Below, one piece after another: positions 16,382 through 25,593 of a DNA stretch of 64,000 bases. Numbering within the stretch: the stretch's first letter is position 1; every line of letters starts with the position of its first letter. Under the pieces are notes generated by a model. It made no database searches. It was not told the origin of the DNA and saw nothing but the letters and a program-made list of their open reading frames with translations. A program made the position numbers and the translations under genes. Origin of the DNA: Bacillota bacterium (GTDB lineage: Bacteria; Bacillota; Dethiobacteria; DTU022); assembly GCA_029782095.1 (NCBI GenBank), contig JAKOVL010000164.1, positions 33,347 through 97,346 of the forward strand, read 5' to 3'.

Positions 16382-17695
16382 ATGGATAAAACGCTGATCC
16401 GGGGGGCGATCCTGGTCACCATGGATGACCGCAGGCCCGACTACTTTGCCGGGGACCTGCTGATCCGGGGGGACCGGATCGAAGAAGTTTGCGATGAGCC
16501 CGGGAAACTGGATCCGGGGGAGTGCCGGCGGGTTATTGATGGCCGCAGCCTGGTTGTCTTACCCGGGCTGATTAATACCCACGGGCATGCCGCCATGTCC
16601 CTTTTCCGCGGCTATGCCGATGATCTCCCGCTGAAAGAGTGGCTGGAGGGAAAGATCTGGCCGCTGGAAGCGCGGCTTCAGGCGGAAGATGTCTACTGGG
16701 GCACTTTGCTCAGCATTGTCGAGATGATCCGGGGCGGTACCACCACCTTTACCGATATGTACTTCTTCATGGACAAGGCTGCCGAAGCGGCGGCCGAGGC
16801 CGGGATCCGGGCAGTGCTGTCCCGGGGCTTGATCGGCCTGGGTGAAGGCGCCGGCGACGCCCTCAAAGAAGGGGAAAAATTGATTGAGGACTGGCACGGC
16901 AGGGAAAACGGGAGAATTAACGTTAACCTGGGCCCTCATGCGCCCTACACCTGCCCCCCGGAATTTTTGAAGAAGGTTATCGAAGCGGCGGAGCGCACCG
17001 GCAGGCCTTTGCAGATTCACCTGGCCGAGACCGCCGGGGAGGTGGAGGAGTGCCGGGCCCGGTATGCCCTGACGCCCGTCCAGCTCATGGAGAGGGAGGG
17101 CCTCTTCCGGCACCGGGTGGTGGCCGCCCATTGCGTCCACCTGGAGGCGGAGGATATCAGGATCCTGGCGGAGAGGAAGGTGGGGGTAGCCCACAATCCG
17201 GGCAGCAATCTAAAGCTGGGCAGCGGGGTGGCGCCCCTGAAGCATCTCCTGGAAGCCGGGGTGAAGGTGGGGCTGGGCACCGACGGGGCCGCCAGCAACA
17301 ATAACCTGGACCTCTGGGAGGAGATGCGCCTGGCCGCCCTGCTGGCCAAGGGGCTGGAGATGGACCCCACCCTGGTTCCCGCCATGACGGCTTTGAAAAT
17401 GGCCACCGTCTACGGGGCGGAGGTTCTCTCCCTGGAGCAGGTGGGGCAGCTGCGCCCCGGTTACAAGGCGGACCTGGTGGGCATTCGCAAAGTGGCGCCG
17501 CACCTGAGCCCCCTCCATGATCCTGTGGCCCATCTGGTTTACTCCGCTTCCGCCGCCGATGTGCAACTGGTGATGGTGGACGGTGAAATTTTGCTGGAAG
17601 GCGGGGAGTTGACCCGCCTTGACGAAGAGAGAATCATTTACGAGGCTTCCCGCTGTGCTGCCAGGCTGACGGGGGGAAGCCCGCAGGGGGTTTGA
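16382..17695 (+). CDS. mtaD: 5-methylthioadenosine/S-adenosylhomocysteine deaminase
   Basis: 437 residues, amidohydrolase fold. Metal and substrate motifs are NTHGHAAMSLFRG (HxH), HLAETAGEVEEC, AHCVHLEAEDI and GTDGAASNNNLDLWEEM, in the order of the MtaD/SsnA/TrzN family. It deaminates MTA, SAH or 5'-deoxyadenosine to the inosine forms; the archaeal relative DadD prefers 5'-deoxyadenosine, a by-product of radical SAM enzymes such as the glycyl-radical activase in this window. ATG at 16382 follows GGGAGG. The stop is 2 bases before the surE ATG, so the two are cotranscribed. Confidence 0.93.
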   Translation: MDKTLIRGAILVTMDDRRPDYFAGDLLIRGDRIEEVCDEPGKLDPGECRRVIDGRSLVVLPGLINTHGHAAMSLFRGYADDLPLKEWLEGKIWPLEARLQAEDVYWGTLLSIVEMIRGGTTTFTDMYFFMDKAAEAAAEAGIRAVLSRGLIGLGEGAGDALKEGEKLIEDWHGRENGRINVNLGPHAPYTCPPEFLKKVIEAAERTGRPLQIHLAETAGEVEECRARYALTPVQLMEREGLFRHRVVAAHCVHLEAEDIRILAERKVGVAHNPGSNLKLGSGVAPLKHLLEAGVKVGLGTDGAASNNNLDLWEEMRLAALLAKGLEMDPTLVPAMTALKMATVYGAEVLSLEQVGQLRPGYKADLVGIRKVAPHLSPLHDPVAHLVYSASAADVQLVMVDGEILLEGGELTRLDEERIIYEASRCAARLTGGSPQGV

Positions 17696-17697
17696 AC

Positions 17698-18486
17698 ATG
17701 CCCATCGACCTGCTGGTAACCAACGACGACGGAATCCATGCCGAAGGGATCCAGATTCTCTGCCAGGTCCTTTTTCAAAACCGGGAGTACAGATTGACCA
17801 TCGTGGCCCCCGACCACGAGCGGAGCGCCGTGGGCCATGCCATTACCATGCACCGCCCCTTAATGGTGGAAAAGCAGCGTTTTCTGCATAACCCGGAACT
17901 GCAGGGATGGGCCGTGAACGGCACCCCTTCCGATTGCGTCAAGCTGGCTATTGAGGCTCTCCTGCCCCGTCCGCCCCGCATGGTGATTGCGGGAATCAAC
18001 CGGGGCAGCAACCTGGGTAACGATGTTATTTACTCGGGAACAGTTTCCGCCGCCGTGGAAGGCATCATTTTGGGCGTGCCGGCCATCGCCGTTTCCCTCA
18101 CCGAAGGATGCACGGAGGATTTCTTCTACGCGGCCGAGGTGGTGAAGCAGTTGCTCCCCCAGTTCCTGGACTACTCCTTCCCCCCCCATACCCTGCTGAA
18201 TATCAATATCCCCCCCCGCAGCAAGGGAGAGCCCCGGGGGGTGCGGGTGACCCGCCTGGGCCGGCGGCGCTACCGGAATACATTTGAAGAGCGAGTGGAT
18301 CCCCGGGGGAGGCGCTACTACTGGCTGGCCGGGGAGTTGGAAGACGAAAAGGAACATGAGGAATCGGATGTCAGAGCCATCCAGGAACACCATATCTCCA
18401 TCACCCCCGTTAAATATGATTTAACCAGCTACGAACTGATCCCGGAACTGGAAAAGCTATGGTCAGGAATGACCATCAAAGGATAG
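17698..18486 (+). CDS. surE: 5'/3'-nucleotidase SurE
   Basis: 262 residues. The metal-binding N-terminus (LLVTNDDGIHAEGI) and NRGSNLGNDVIYSGTVSAAVEG are diagnostic for SurE survival-protein phosphatases, which dephosphorylate nucleoside 5'- and 3'-monophosphates. ATG at 17698 follows the mtaD stop after 2 bases, with AGGGGG as ribosome site. Its place between a nucleoside deaminase and the RNA ligase RtcB fits a nucleotide salvage or RNA-damage context. Confidence 0.95.
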   Translation: MPIDLLVTNDDGIHAEGIQILCQVLFQNREYRLTIVAPDHERSAVGHAITMHRPLMVEKQRFLHNPELQGWAVNGTPSDCVKLAIEALLPRPPRMVIAGINRGSNLGNDVIYSGTVSAAVEGIILGVPAIAVSLTEGCTEDFFYAAEVVKQLLPQFLDYSFPPHTLLNINIPPRSKGEPRGVRVTRLGRRRYRNTFEERVDPRGRRYYWLAGELEDEKEHEESDVRAIQEHHISITPVKYDLTSYELIPELEKLWSGMTIKG

Positions 18487-18496
18487 GGAGAAGAAG

Positions 18497-19933
18497 ATGA
18501 GCAGCCTGGAAAGAGTGGGACAGAACTGCTATCGCCTTCCCAAGCGAGGAAGCATGCTGGTGGAGGCGCGGGTATATCTAAACGATGAACTCTACCGCCA
18601 TTTCAAGGTGGAGGAGGATGCCCTGAAGCAGCTAATGGATGCCGCTTCTTTGCGCGGGGTATACGGGCCGGTGGTTGGGATGCCCGATATCCATGCCGGC
18701 TTTGGACTGCCCATCGGGGGTGTTATGGCCATGGAGGCCGGAGAGGGGCTGATCTCCGCCGGGGCTGTAGGCATGGATATCAACTGCGGCGTGCGCCTCT
18801 TAAAGACCAACCTGGACTGCCGGAACTTGGATGAGGCCCGCCTGAAAGAGCTGGCCACGGAGATCCTGCGCACGATCCCCGCCGGGGTGGGCCAGAAGAG
18901 CAGGCATGGCAAGCTGGTGCGCCAACATTTTCGCCAGTTTGTGGAGCGAGGCGTCCCCTTTCTCCTGGAACTGGGCTTTGGGAGGCCCGAGGACCTGGAT
19001 TATATTGAAGAGGGCGGCTTTATGCCCGGAGCCGATTTGGAGGCGGCGAGCCAGACCGCCGTCAGCCGGGGCGACCAGCTCTCCACTATCGGAGGCGGGA
19101 ATCATTTTATCGAAATCGACTACGTGGAAGAGGTCTTCGACAGCGGCCTGGCCTCCGCCTTCGGCCTGGAGAAGGACCTGCTGACGGTACTGATCCATAC
19201 CGGCAGCCGGGGTTTCGGACATCAGATCTGCACCGACTACTCCGCGGTGATGCTAAAGGAGGCGGCCAGGCTCAAGCTCTCCATCCCCGCTCCCGGTCTG
19301 GCGGCGGTGCCCATCGACTCCGAAACAGGGCGCCGCTACCACGCGGCCATGGCCTGCGCGGTAAATTTTGCCTTCTGCAATCGCCAGTGGATCACCGACG
19401 ACTTGCGCAAAGCTTTCGCCCGAGTCCTGGGCGGCGGCGACCGGGATTACGATCTCTCTCTCCTCTACGATATGACCCACAATGTGGCCCGCTGGGAGAC
19501 GGTTTACGGGAAAAGGCTGCTGGTGCACCGGAAGGGGGCCACCAGGGCCCTGCCGAAAGGCCATCCCGGCAACCCCTTAGTCTTTCGCGACACGGGGCAC
19601 CCGATTTTAATTCCCGGCACCATGGGAACCGCCTCGTACGTGCTGGTGGCGGGGGAGAAGCTGGAGCAGACCTTCTACTCCGTCAACCATGGCGCCGGGA
19701 GGGTCATGTCCAGGAGGGCAGCCCGGCGGGAAATTGAAACCCGAGAGTTGAAAGAAGCCCTTTCCGGGATCTTTCTGCCGGGGGGCGATTACAAGTCGCT
19801 CCTGGATGAGGCCCCCCAGGCCTACAAGGATATCGAGGCCGTGGTGGACACCTTTGCGGAGATCGGCATAACCCGCAAGGTGGCTCGCCTCCTGCCCCTG
19901 GCGGTAATCAAGGGACAGGGGCGGGAAGGCTAG
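18497..19933 (+). CDS. rtcB: RNA-splicing ligase RtcB
   Basis: 478 residues, normal length. MPDIHAGFGLPIGGVMA, the metal-binding AVGMDINCGVRLLKT (Cys), GGGNHFIEIDYVEE (His) and the GMP-linked histidine motif VNHGAGRVMSRRAA near the C-terminal third are all present. RtcB joins 2',3'-cyclic phosphate or 3'-phosphate RNA ends to 5'-OH ends using GTP and Mn. ATG after GGGAGAAG, ten bases downstream of surE. No rtcA or archease gene is in this window. Confidence 0.96.
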   Translation: MSSLERVGQNCYRLPKRGSMLVEARVYLNDELYRHFKVEEDALKQLMDAASLRGVYGPVVGMPDIHAGFGLPIGGVMAMEAGEGLISAGAVGMDINCGVRLLKTNLDCRNLDEARLKELATEILRTIPAGVGQKSRHGKLVRQHFRQFVERGVPFLLELGFGRPEDLDYIEEGGFMPGADLEAASQTAVSRGDQLSTIGGGNHFIEIDYVEEVFDSGLASAFGLEKDLLTVLIHTGSRGFGHQICTDYSAVMLKEAARLKLSIPAPGLAAVPIDSETGRRYHAAMACAVNFAFCNRQWITDDLRKAFARVLGGGDRDYDLSLLYDMTHNVARWETVYGKRLLVHRKGATRALPKGHPGNPLVFRDTGHPILIPGTMGTASYVLVAGEKLEQTFYSVNHGAGRVMSRRAARREIETRELKEALSGIFLPGGDYKSLLDEAPQAYKDIEAVVDTFAEIGITRKVARLLPLAVIKGQGREG

Positions 19934-20108
19934 GCCGCCGGGCCGGAGGCATAGGAGCGGATTTTCCCCTTCTCCCGGCACCGGGATCTGTATCTACCGA
20001 GTTCTATATTCCCCTCAGTCTGCTGAAGACAGAAAAGACATATATTATCCCTTCTCCCCATATATATTTAATTGCCGGTGGCATAAACCAGAAGGGGAGA
20101 TTTTTTTC

Positions 20109-20780
20109 GTGCGCAGGGTTTACCGGTACCGGTATCAGCCGGCGCTGCCTTTATTGGTTATGGGAGGGGCGGCCCTTCTGCTGACGGCGGCCATGCTGAC
20201 TTTCTTTTACCTGGAGCCGGGACCTCCTTCCCTGGCTCAGGAGCTTCTTGAGCAGGCCTTAGCCGGCCTGGAAGAAGCGGACAGAGAGTATGATTTGATC
20301 ATTGAGGAAAAAGGTTCGGGCTACTGCCTTCAATTCCAGGGAAAGTGGGAGGGGGGCTCCCGGCTGACGGGTCTGCTTCCCGAGTATGAACTGGAGGCCT
20401 ATCTAAAGGGCGAAACGCTTTTTTTGCGGAAGAGCGGTTCCGAGGATTGGAAGACGGCGGAAGCCCTTAAGCTGCAGGGACTGGAAAGCTTCCTGGTGGA
20501 CCCGGTGCGCCTGTTGAAAAAAGAAGAAGAACGATTCTCCCAGGCCCTCCTGGGAGAGGAAGTGGATATCGGGGGCACCCTCTGCCAAACCGCTTACCTT
20601 AAGCTGGAGGAAAAGGAACTGCTCCGCATGCTCTTTCCGGAGGTCAGCCTTGAGGCCGTGGAGGAGGCCACCCTGGGGGTGGCCCTGGCAACCCCGGCGA
20701 TGACTTTTAAGCAGTTGCGCATCCAGCTGCTATTCAGCGGCGGAGGGGGAAAGCTGGAGCGGGTTTACTATTTCAACTGA
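20109..20780 (+). CDS. Membrane-anchored protein of unknown function
   Basis: 223 residues from GTG after AAGGGGAG. A basic N-terminus (MRRVYRYRYQ) and a single hydrophobic helix (about 14-37) suggest an N-in signal anchor, leaving about 185 residues outside the membrane. The outer part starts with a helix (LAQELLEQALAGLEEADREYD) and continues as alternating polar/hydrophobic strands, which is reminiscent of LolA-like or outer-surface lipid-binding folds, but that is only an impression. It stands alone between rtcB and a long intergenic region. Confidence 0.6.
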   Translation: MRRVYRYRYQPALPLLVMGGAALLLTAAMLTFFYLEPGPPSLAQELLEQALAGLEEADREYDLIIEEKGSGYCLQFQGKWEGGSRLTGLLPEYELEAYLKGETLFLRKSGSEDWKTAEALKLQGLESFLVDPVRLLKKEEERFSQALLGEEVDIGGTLCQTAYLKLEEKELLRMLFPEVSLEAVEEATLGVALATPAMTFKQLRIQLLFSGGGGKLERVYYFN

Positions 20781-21360
20781 CGAAAATATTTTTGGCGACG
20801 AGCTAGGCGTGCAAATATAGACTACATTGATAGAGAGCATCAATTATTCCCTCCGGGTTGGAAGATAGCCCCATAAATGAATATTCTTCGGCAAAATAGA
20901 GGCTTTTTCCTGATCCATGTCGTATACTTTATCCAGTATCAGCTCCCCTCCCCGGAACAGTCCATCCTGGTCTTCCTGTATGGAGAGCAGTCATAAAGCA
21001 TGCTCGCGAGCCGCCAGGCCGGCGACGATAAAGTCGATACGCAAAGAATTCAAAAGGATTCACTTCTTCAAAGCAGCGCGTAGTTGATCGCATTTAGTTG
21101 ACTGCTTCGCGTTCTAAACTATTTGCCTTTATTTAATATATATGTCAAGAATGGCGTTCCCTGGCTTAACATGAAAAAATTACTTTAAGCTTTATGAAAA
21201 AGATGGTATAATACAAAACGCGAGCAATCCTCATTAAGTACTGAAAATGCAGAATAGTAATTCATTAAAGAAAATTTAATAGGGAGGAGGGTATTTCGTC
21301 CGCACAAACTTTGTCCTGCAGTTTAGTTGTTAACAGTATACCCAGCAAGGAGGAATGAGT
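20781..21360. other. 580-base intergenic region with possible gene remnant
   Basis: On the minus strand about 20873-20995 reads LLSIQEDQDGLFRGGELILD and goes on as coding-like sequence for some 45 codons, but it has a stop just upstream and no start, so it is probably a decayed gene. From about 21120 the sequence is AT-rich and carries a TATAAT box at 21207-21212, the likely -10 of the next gene's promoter. Confidence 0.35.
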
Positions 21361-21780
21361 ATGGGGTTAGTCAACCTGGCGCCGGGAGCCGAAGAAGCTG
21401 CCCTGGCCATGATGCTTTCGGAGATTATTGAAAGCAACTTGCGGGATAAGCCTCAAAAGCTGAAAGACTTCAACAAGCTTAAAACCAGGGTCTACATAAA
21501 TGCTTATGATGCCGACCTTGAACTGACCCTGGTCTTCAACAAAGGCGAACTCACCGTTCACAACGGGAAAGTTGGCAAACCGAACATCTCCATCATCACA
21601 GACTCCGGCACTCTACTCGATCTCACCAACCTGAAAATTAAAGCAGGCATACCCTGGTTTTTTGATGAGAACGGACGGGAAGTAACCAAAAAGATGCTGT
21701 CCGGCAAACTAAAAATTCACGGACTGGTAACCAGGCTTCTACCCATTATCCGGCTGACCAAGGTTATGTCTGTCCAGTAG
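21361..21780 (+). CDS. SCP2-like sterol/lipid-carrier domain protein
   Basis: 139 residues from ATG 21361; AAGGAGGA lies at the right distance for it and too close to the ATG at 21355. VYINAYDADLELTLVFNKGELTVHNGKVGKPNISIITDSGTLL resembles the SCP2 fold (five-stranded sheet with DxxITxD-like dGTL), and LSGKLKIHGLVTRLLPIIRLTKVMS matches its typical C-terminal kxGKlkikG signature. SCP2 domains bind long-chain lipids or acyl-CoA. It directly precedes a tungsten aldehyde oxidoreductase gene; a second SCP2-like gene follows that enzyme. A role in presenting a hydrophobic aldehyde is inferred. Confidence 0.75.
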   Translation: MGLVNLAPGAEEAALAMMLSEIIESNLRDKPQKLKDFNKLKTRVYINAYDADLELTLVFNKGELTVHNGKVGKPNISIITDSGTLLDLTNLKIKAGIPWFFDENGREVTKKMLSGKLKIHGLVTRLLPIIRLTKVMSVQ

Positions 21781-21842
21781 AATTCCGTTAAGGTAGCGAT
21801 ATACAAAAAAGACAAAGATTAAAGAGAGTGAGGGGGATTGCA

Positions 21843-23702
21843 ATGTACGGCAATACAGGAAAGATTGCGGAGCTAAATCTTTCTACTGGCGAGCTTTCAG
21901 TGTTGCAGCTAGACGAAGATGTGTACAAACAGTATATCGGAGGCGCCGGATTGGCCGCCAAATTGCTTTTTGACCGTGGCAACCTGGAAGCGGAACCGTT
22001 GTCCGAGGAAGCCATGTTGATTATTGCCGCCGGTCCCCTTACCGGTACTGGACTGGCCGGAGCCAGTCGCTTTACCGTTGCCGGGCGCTCCCCCCAGACT
22101 GGAATCTGGGGTCAGGCCAGCTGCGGAGGGTACTTCGGGCACGAAATGAAGTGCTGCGGCTTCGATGCCCTTATTTTAACCGGCAAGGCCAAGGAGCCCG
22201 TCTACCTGCTGCTGGGAGACGAAAAAATCGATATACTCCCCGCTGCTGACCTTTGGGGGAAGGATACCTACGAAACTACCGATATTTTGAAGGAGAGATA
22301 CGACAAAAGGCACCGGGTTCTGGCTGTGGGGCCGGCAGCCGAAAACGGTGTCGTCTATGCCTGCATCATGAACGACAAGGCCCACAGTGCCGGCAGGACC
22401 GGCATGGGTACGGTTCTGGCCTCCAAAAATGTAAAAGCCCTGGTAGCCAGGGGAAGCGGCAAAATCCAGATCAAGGACCCGGAAGCCTTTAAGGCCCTGG
22501 CCCAGAGCTACCGTGAGCAGGTAAAGGAGAGCATCCTCTGCCAGGCCCTGGGCTCCATGGGGACGGCGGCCAATATGGAAGCCAAAATGTTTGAAGGAGA
22601 CGTCCCCAGCAGAAACTGGGGCCTGGGCGTGTGGGAAGAAGGCGCGGAAAAGTTAAGCGGGATCGCCATGATGGATACCATTCTCACCGGCAGCCACACC
22701 TGCTATGGATGTCCCGTGGGCTGCAAGCGAGTGGTCAAAGTGGAGGAGGGGCCCTACCAGATGGAGGAAGGCCCGGGACCGGAATATGAAACCCTGGCCG
22801 GTTTTGGGACCCTGATCATGAATTCCAGCATTGAAGCCGCCAGCAAGGCCAATGAAATCTGCAACCGCCTGGGAATGGATACCATCAGCTGTGCCGCCAC
22901 TATTGCCTGGGCCATGGACTGCTTCGAACAGGGGATTCTAAAAGCCGAAGACTTTGACGGCCTGGAGCTAAAATGGGGAGATATTGATAAGGTTATCAAG
23001 CTTCTCTACGATATTGCCGCCAACCGGGGAAAACTGGGCCAACTCCTGGCCAAGGGGTCCCGGGCCGCCGCCCGGGAAGTCGGCGGGGGCAGCGAAAAAT
23101 ACCTGACCGACACCAAGGGCCTGGAAGCGCCCATGCACGATCCCCGCTGCTATTTCGGTTTGGGACTGAACTATGCCGTTTCCGTGCGCGGCGCCTGCCA
23201 TGTATCGAACCTGGCCTTGTGGGTCGAATGGGGCGCCTGCGAGTATCCCGAAATCGGGGTGGACAAGAATTACGTGGGGCAATCGGTGGAGTACAAGTCG
23301 GATATGTGCGTCAAGTCCACGGACCTGGGCTGCATCACCAACTCCGCCTGCTGGTGCCAGTTCCCCGGCTCAGCCTTGACGATAACCCAGTGGGTGGAGC
23401 TTTTTAATGCCGTGGCGGGGTACGATTACGATATCGAATCCCTTATGGCCGCCGGGGCGCGCATTTTTTACCTGCAGCGCTGCCTCAACCATATCTGGGG
23501 CGCCACCGCCCAGGACGACCGCCTGGGAGAAAGAATCATGACCCCCGTGGACGAGGGGATGATTGCCGGCGTGGTTCCCGACATGGATACCTTGTTGAAA
23601 GAGTTTTATGAAATGCGCGGCCTTGGCGAGGACGGGCGTCCTTCCAGGGCCGTTTTGGAACAGTACGGTCTGGCGGAAGTAGCCGACAGACTGGGAGTGT
23701 AG
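21843..23702 (+). CDS. aor: Tungsten-containing aldehyde:ferredoxin oxidoreductase
   Basis: 619 residues from ATG 21843 after GAGGGGGA. The N-terminal domain (about 1-205) has IGGAGLAAKLL, ASRFTVAGRSP, CGGYFGHEMKCCGFDAL and RTGMGTVLASKNVKAL, typical of AOR domain 1, which binds the bis-pterin tungsten cofactor. The 4Fe-4S ligands start with CYGCPVGC (C-x2-C-x3-C) near residue 285, with a later Cys in DLGCITNSACWC near 500. It oxidises aldehydes to acids with ferredoxin as acceptor, or reduces acids in reverse. Neighbours (two SCP2 proteins, an iron alcohol dehydrogenase, a MoaD-like protein) suggest an alcohol-aldehyde-acid route for a lipophilic substrate. Confidence 0.94.
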   Translation: MYGNTGKIAELNLSTGELSVLQLDEDVYKQYIGGAGLAAKLLFDRGNLEAEPLSEEAMLIIAAGPLTGTGLAGASRFTVAGRSPQTGIWGQASCGGYFGHEMKCCGFDALILTGKAKEPVYLLLGDEKIDILPAADLWGKDTYETTDILKERYDKRHRVLAVGPAAENGVVYACIMNDKAHSAGRTGMGTVLASKNVKALVARGSGKIQIKDPEAFKALAQSYREQVKESILCQALGSMGTAANMEAKMFEGDVPSRNWGLGVWEEGAEKLSGIAMMDTILTGSHTCYGCPVGCKRVVKVEEGPYQMEEGPGPEYETLAGFGTLIMNSSIEAASKANEICNRLGMDTISCAATIAWAMDCFEQGILKAEDFDGLELKWGDIDKVIKLLYDIAANRGKLGQLLAKGSRAAAREVGGGSEKYLTDTKGLEAPMHDPRCYFGLGLNYAVSVRGACHVSNLALWVEWGACEYPEIGVDKNYVGQSVEYKSDMCVKSTDLGCITNSACWCQFPGSALTITQWVELFNAVAGYDYDIESLMAAGARIFYLQRCLNHIWGATAQDDRLGERIMTPVDEGMIAGVVPDMDTLLKEFYEMRGLGEDGRPSRAVLEQYGLAEVADRLGV

Positions 23703-23804
23703 CACTGTTTAGTTTATTTAAAGGGGGTATGCCTTGGAACTGGGTTGCATCGGTTGTTGGTTGGGTGGTCACAAAATAACACACATACCATTAAAGGAGG
23801 ATGA

Positions 23805-24371
23805 ATGATGGCTTACACCTACGGAACCCCTGAATGGGACAATGCCTATGCGGAGCTGGTAAAGGAAAGATTGGCAACCAGGCAAAAACCTTATTGGCTG
23901 GGAACCCCCGAGTGGATTGCCACCTATGAAAAGCTGGTCCAGGAAGACGCCCCCTATAAGGAAGCGGCCAAAAACTGGGAAGGTTCGGTGGTAATTCATA
24001 TCCTGGCCAATCCTGCCGCGGGGATTGACAAAGATTATTACCTGTTCTTGGATCTCTGGCACGGCGACTGCCGCTTTATCCGACCCGTTCCCGAGGAAGT
24101 AGGAAAATCCGCAGACTTTGTAATTACGGGAGAGCTGGAGCGCTGGCAAGCGGTCATGAAGAAGGAGTTGGATACCATCAAGGGGATGATGCAGGGCAAG
24201 CTGAAGCTCAAGGGCGACCTTCCCACCATTGTGCGCGCCGTAAAAGCGGCCAGCCGCCTGGTGGAGCTCTCCACAATGATTGATACCATCTTCCCGACGG
24301 AAATGAACCCCCAAGAGCTGGAAGAGCTCCGGAGCTGGTTTAATGGTTTCCGGGAAGAGTTTGGCATTTAA
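23805..24371 (+). CDS. SCP2-like domain protein, long form
   Basis: 188 residues after AAAGGAGG, starting at ATG 23805 or the adjacent ATG 23808. The C-terminal two thirds read as an SCP2 domain: DYYLFLDLWHGDCRFIRPV, ADFVITGELERWQAVMKKE and MMQGKLKLKGDLPTIVRAV, the last being the usual GKLKlkGD signature. The N-terminal 60 residues (YGTPEWDNAYAELVKERLAT, with a second TPEWIATYEKL) form a short repeated helical motif. Located between AOR and alcohol dehydrogenase genes in one operon. Confidence 0.82.
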   Translation: MMAYTYGTPEWDNAYAELVKERLATRQKPYWLGTPEWIATYEKLVQEDAPYKEAAKNWEGSVVIHILANPAAGIDKDYYLFLDLWHGDCRFIRPVPEEVGKSADFVITGELERWQAVMKKELDTIKGMMQGKLKLKGDLPTIVRAVKAASRLVELSTMIDTIFPTEMNPQELEELRSWFNGFREEFGI

Positions 24372-24398
24372 GTAAAAAACCCTGGGAGGAGGTCGAAC

Positions 24399-25562
24399 AT
24401 GGGCTACGACAGGGATCTTTCTTTTCAATACTACAATCCAACGAAAATAGTCTTCGGAGAAAACTCTGTTAACGATGTCGGAATGGAAGTAGAAGCCCTG
24501 GGCGGGAGCAAGGCCCTGGTGGTTACCGACAAATCCATCAAGGAACTGGGCCTGGCTGAACGGGTGGAAAAGGCCCTGGGCAAGCGCTATGCCGGCACCT
24601 ACGACGGCTGCATCGTTGACTCCGGGGTTCATACGGTCAACGAAGGCGCCGCCTATGCCCGGGAGCTGGGTGCTGATGCCGTGGTCAGCGTCGGCGGAGG
24701 AAGTGTTATCGATACCGCCAAAGGGATAGCCATCCTGATCAGGGAAGGCGGCCAACTCCTGGATTATTGCGGCCTGCAAATGCTCCGCCGTCCCGTGGCT
24801 CCCCACGTCGCCATTCCCACCACTTCGGGAACGGGTAGCGAAGTAACCTATGCCGCCGTAATCAAGGACTGGGATCGGAATGTCAAGCTGCTTTTCGGGG
24901 ACTATTTCATTATCCCCAATACCGCCATCCTGGATCCGACCATGACCCAGGGGATGCCCCCGGGACTTACCGCCACCACGGGAATGGACGCTTTTACCCA
25001 TGCCGTGGAGGCCATCCACGCGCTCCAGCGGGAACCCATTTCCGATGGCATGGCCCTTCATGCCATCAGGCTGCTGGTAGAATACCTGCCTAGATGCGTG
25101 GAAAATGGCAGCGACCTGGTAGCCCGCGGTCAGGTAATGATTGCCGCCACCATGGCCGGTGTAGCCTTTTCCAATGCCCAGATCGGCCTGGTCCATGCCA
25201 TGGCCCACTCCGTGGGCGCCCTCTTCAAGGTGCCTCACGGCCTGGCCAACAGCATCCTGCTGCCCCACGTAATGCTCTACAACATGGATGAGTGCCCCGA
25301 TCGTTACGCCCTGGTAGCCCAGGCCATGGGGCTCAACACCCAGGGTATGAGCGATCTGGAGGCTTCGGAAGCGGCCATCAATGCCATCTGGGAGCTTACC
25401 AAGAAGATGAATGTGCCTCAGAGGCTGAGGGAGGCCGGGGTTCCGGAAGACGGCCTGTTGGAAGCGGCCAACCTGTCGCTCTCCGACGGGTGCATCGTCT
25501 ACAACCCCAAGCCGGTCTTCGATGCCGAAGAGGTGCTGGAAGTCTACAAGAAAGCCTGGTAA
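24399..25562 (+). CDS. Iron-containing alcohol dehydrogenase
   Basis: 387 residues after GGGAGGAGG. NAD-binding GGGSVIDTAKGIA (about 106-118) and TTSGTGSEVTYAAVIKD, then iron-binding DAFTHAVEAI and HAMAHSVGALFKVPHGLANSILLPHVM place it in the group III alcohol dehydrogenases (1,3-propanediol/butanol dehydrogenase type). It would interconvert an alcohol and the aldehyde handled by the adjacent AOR. The stop is 31 bases before the MoaD-like gene. Confidence 0.93.
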   Translation: MGYDRDLSFQYYNPTKIVFGENSVNDVGMEVEALGGSKALVVTDKSIKELGLAERVEKALGKRYAGTYDGCIVDSGVHTVNEGAAYARELGADAVVSVGGGSVIDTAKGIAILIREGGQLLDYCGLQMLRRPVAPHVAIPTTSGTGSEVTYAAVIKDWDRNVKLLFGDYFIIPNTAILDPTMTQGMPPGLTATTGMDAFTHAVEAIHALQREPISDGMALHAIRLLVEYLPRCVENGSDLVARGQVMIAATMAGVAFSNAQIGLVHAMAHSVGALFKVPHGLANSILLPHVMLYNMDECPDRYALVAQAMGLNTQGMSDLEASEAAINAIWELTKKMNVPQRLREAGVPEDGLLEAANLSLSDGCIVYNPKPVFDAEEVLEVYKKAW

Positions 25563-25593
25563 GCCAGGAAATACCTCCGGGGTTGAGCTAAAG

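Noticed and set aside
16209..16397. 62-codon frame before the deaminase
   Set aside because: No ribosome site, overlaps the deaminase start, basic low-complexity content.
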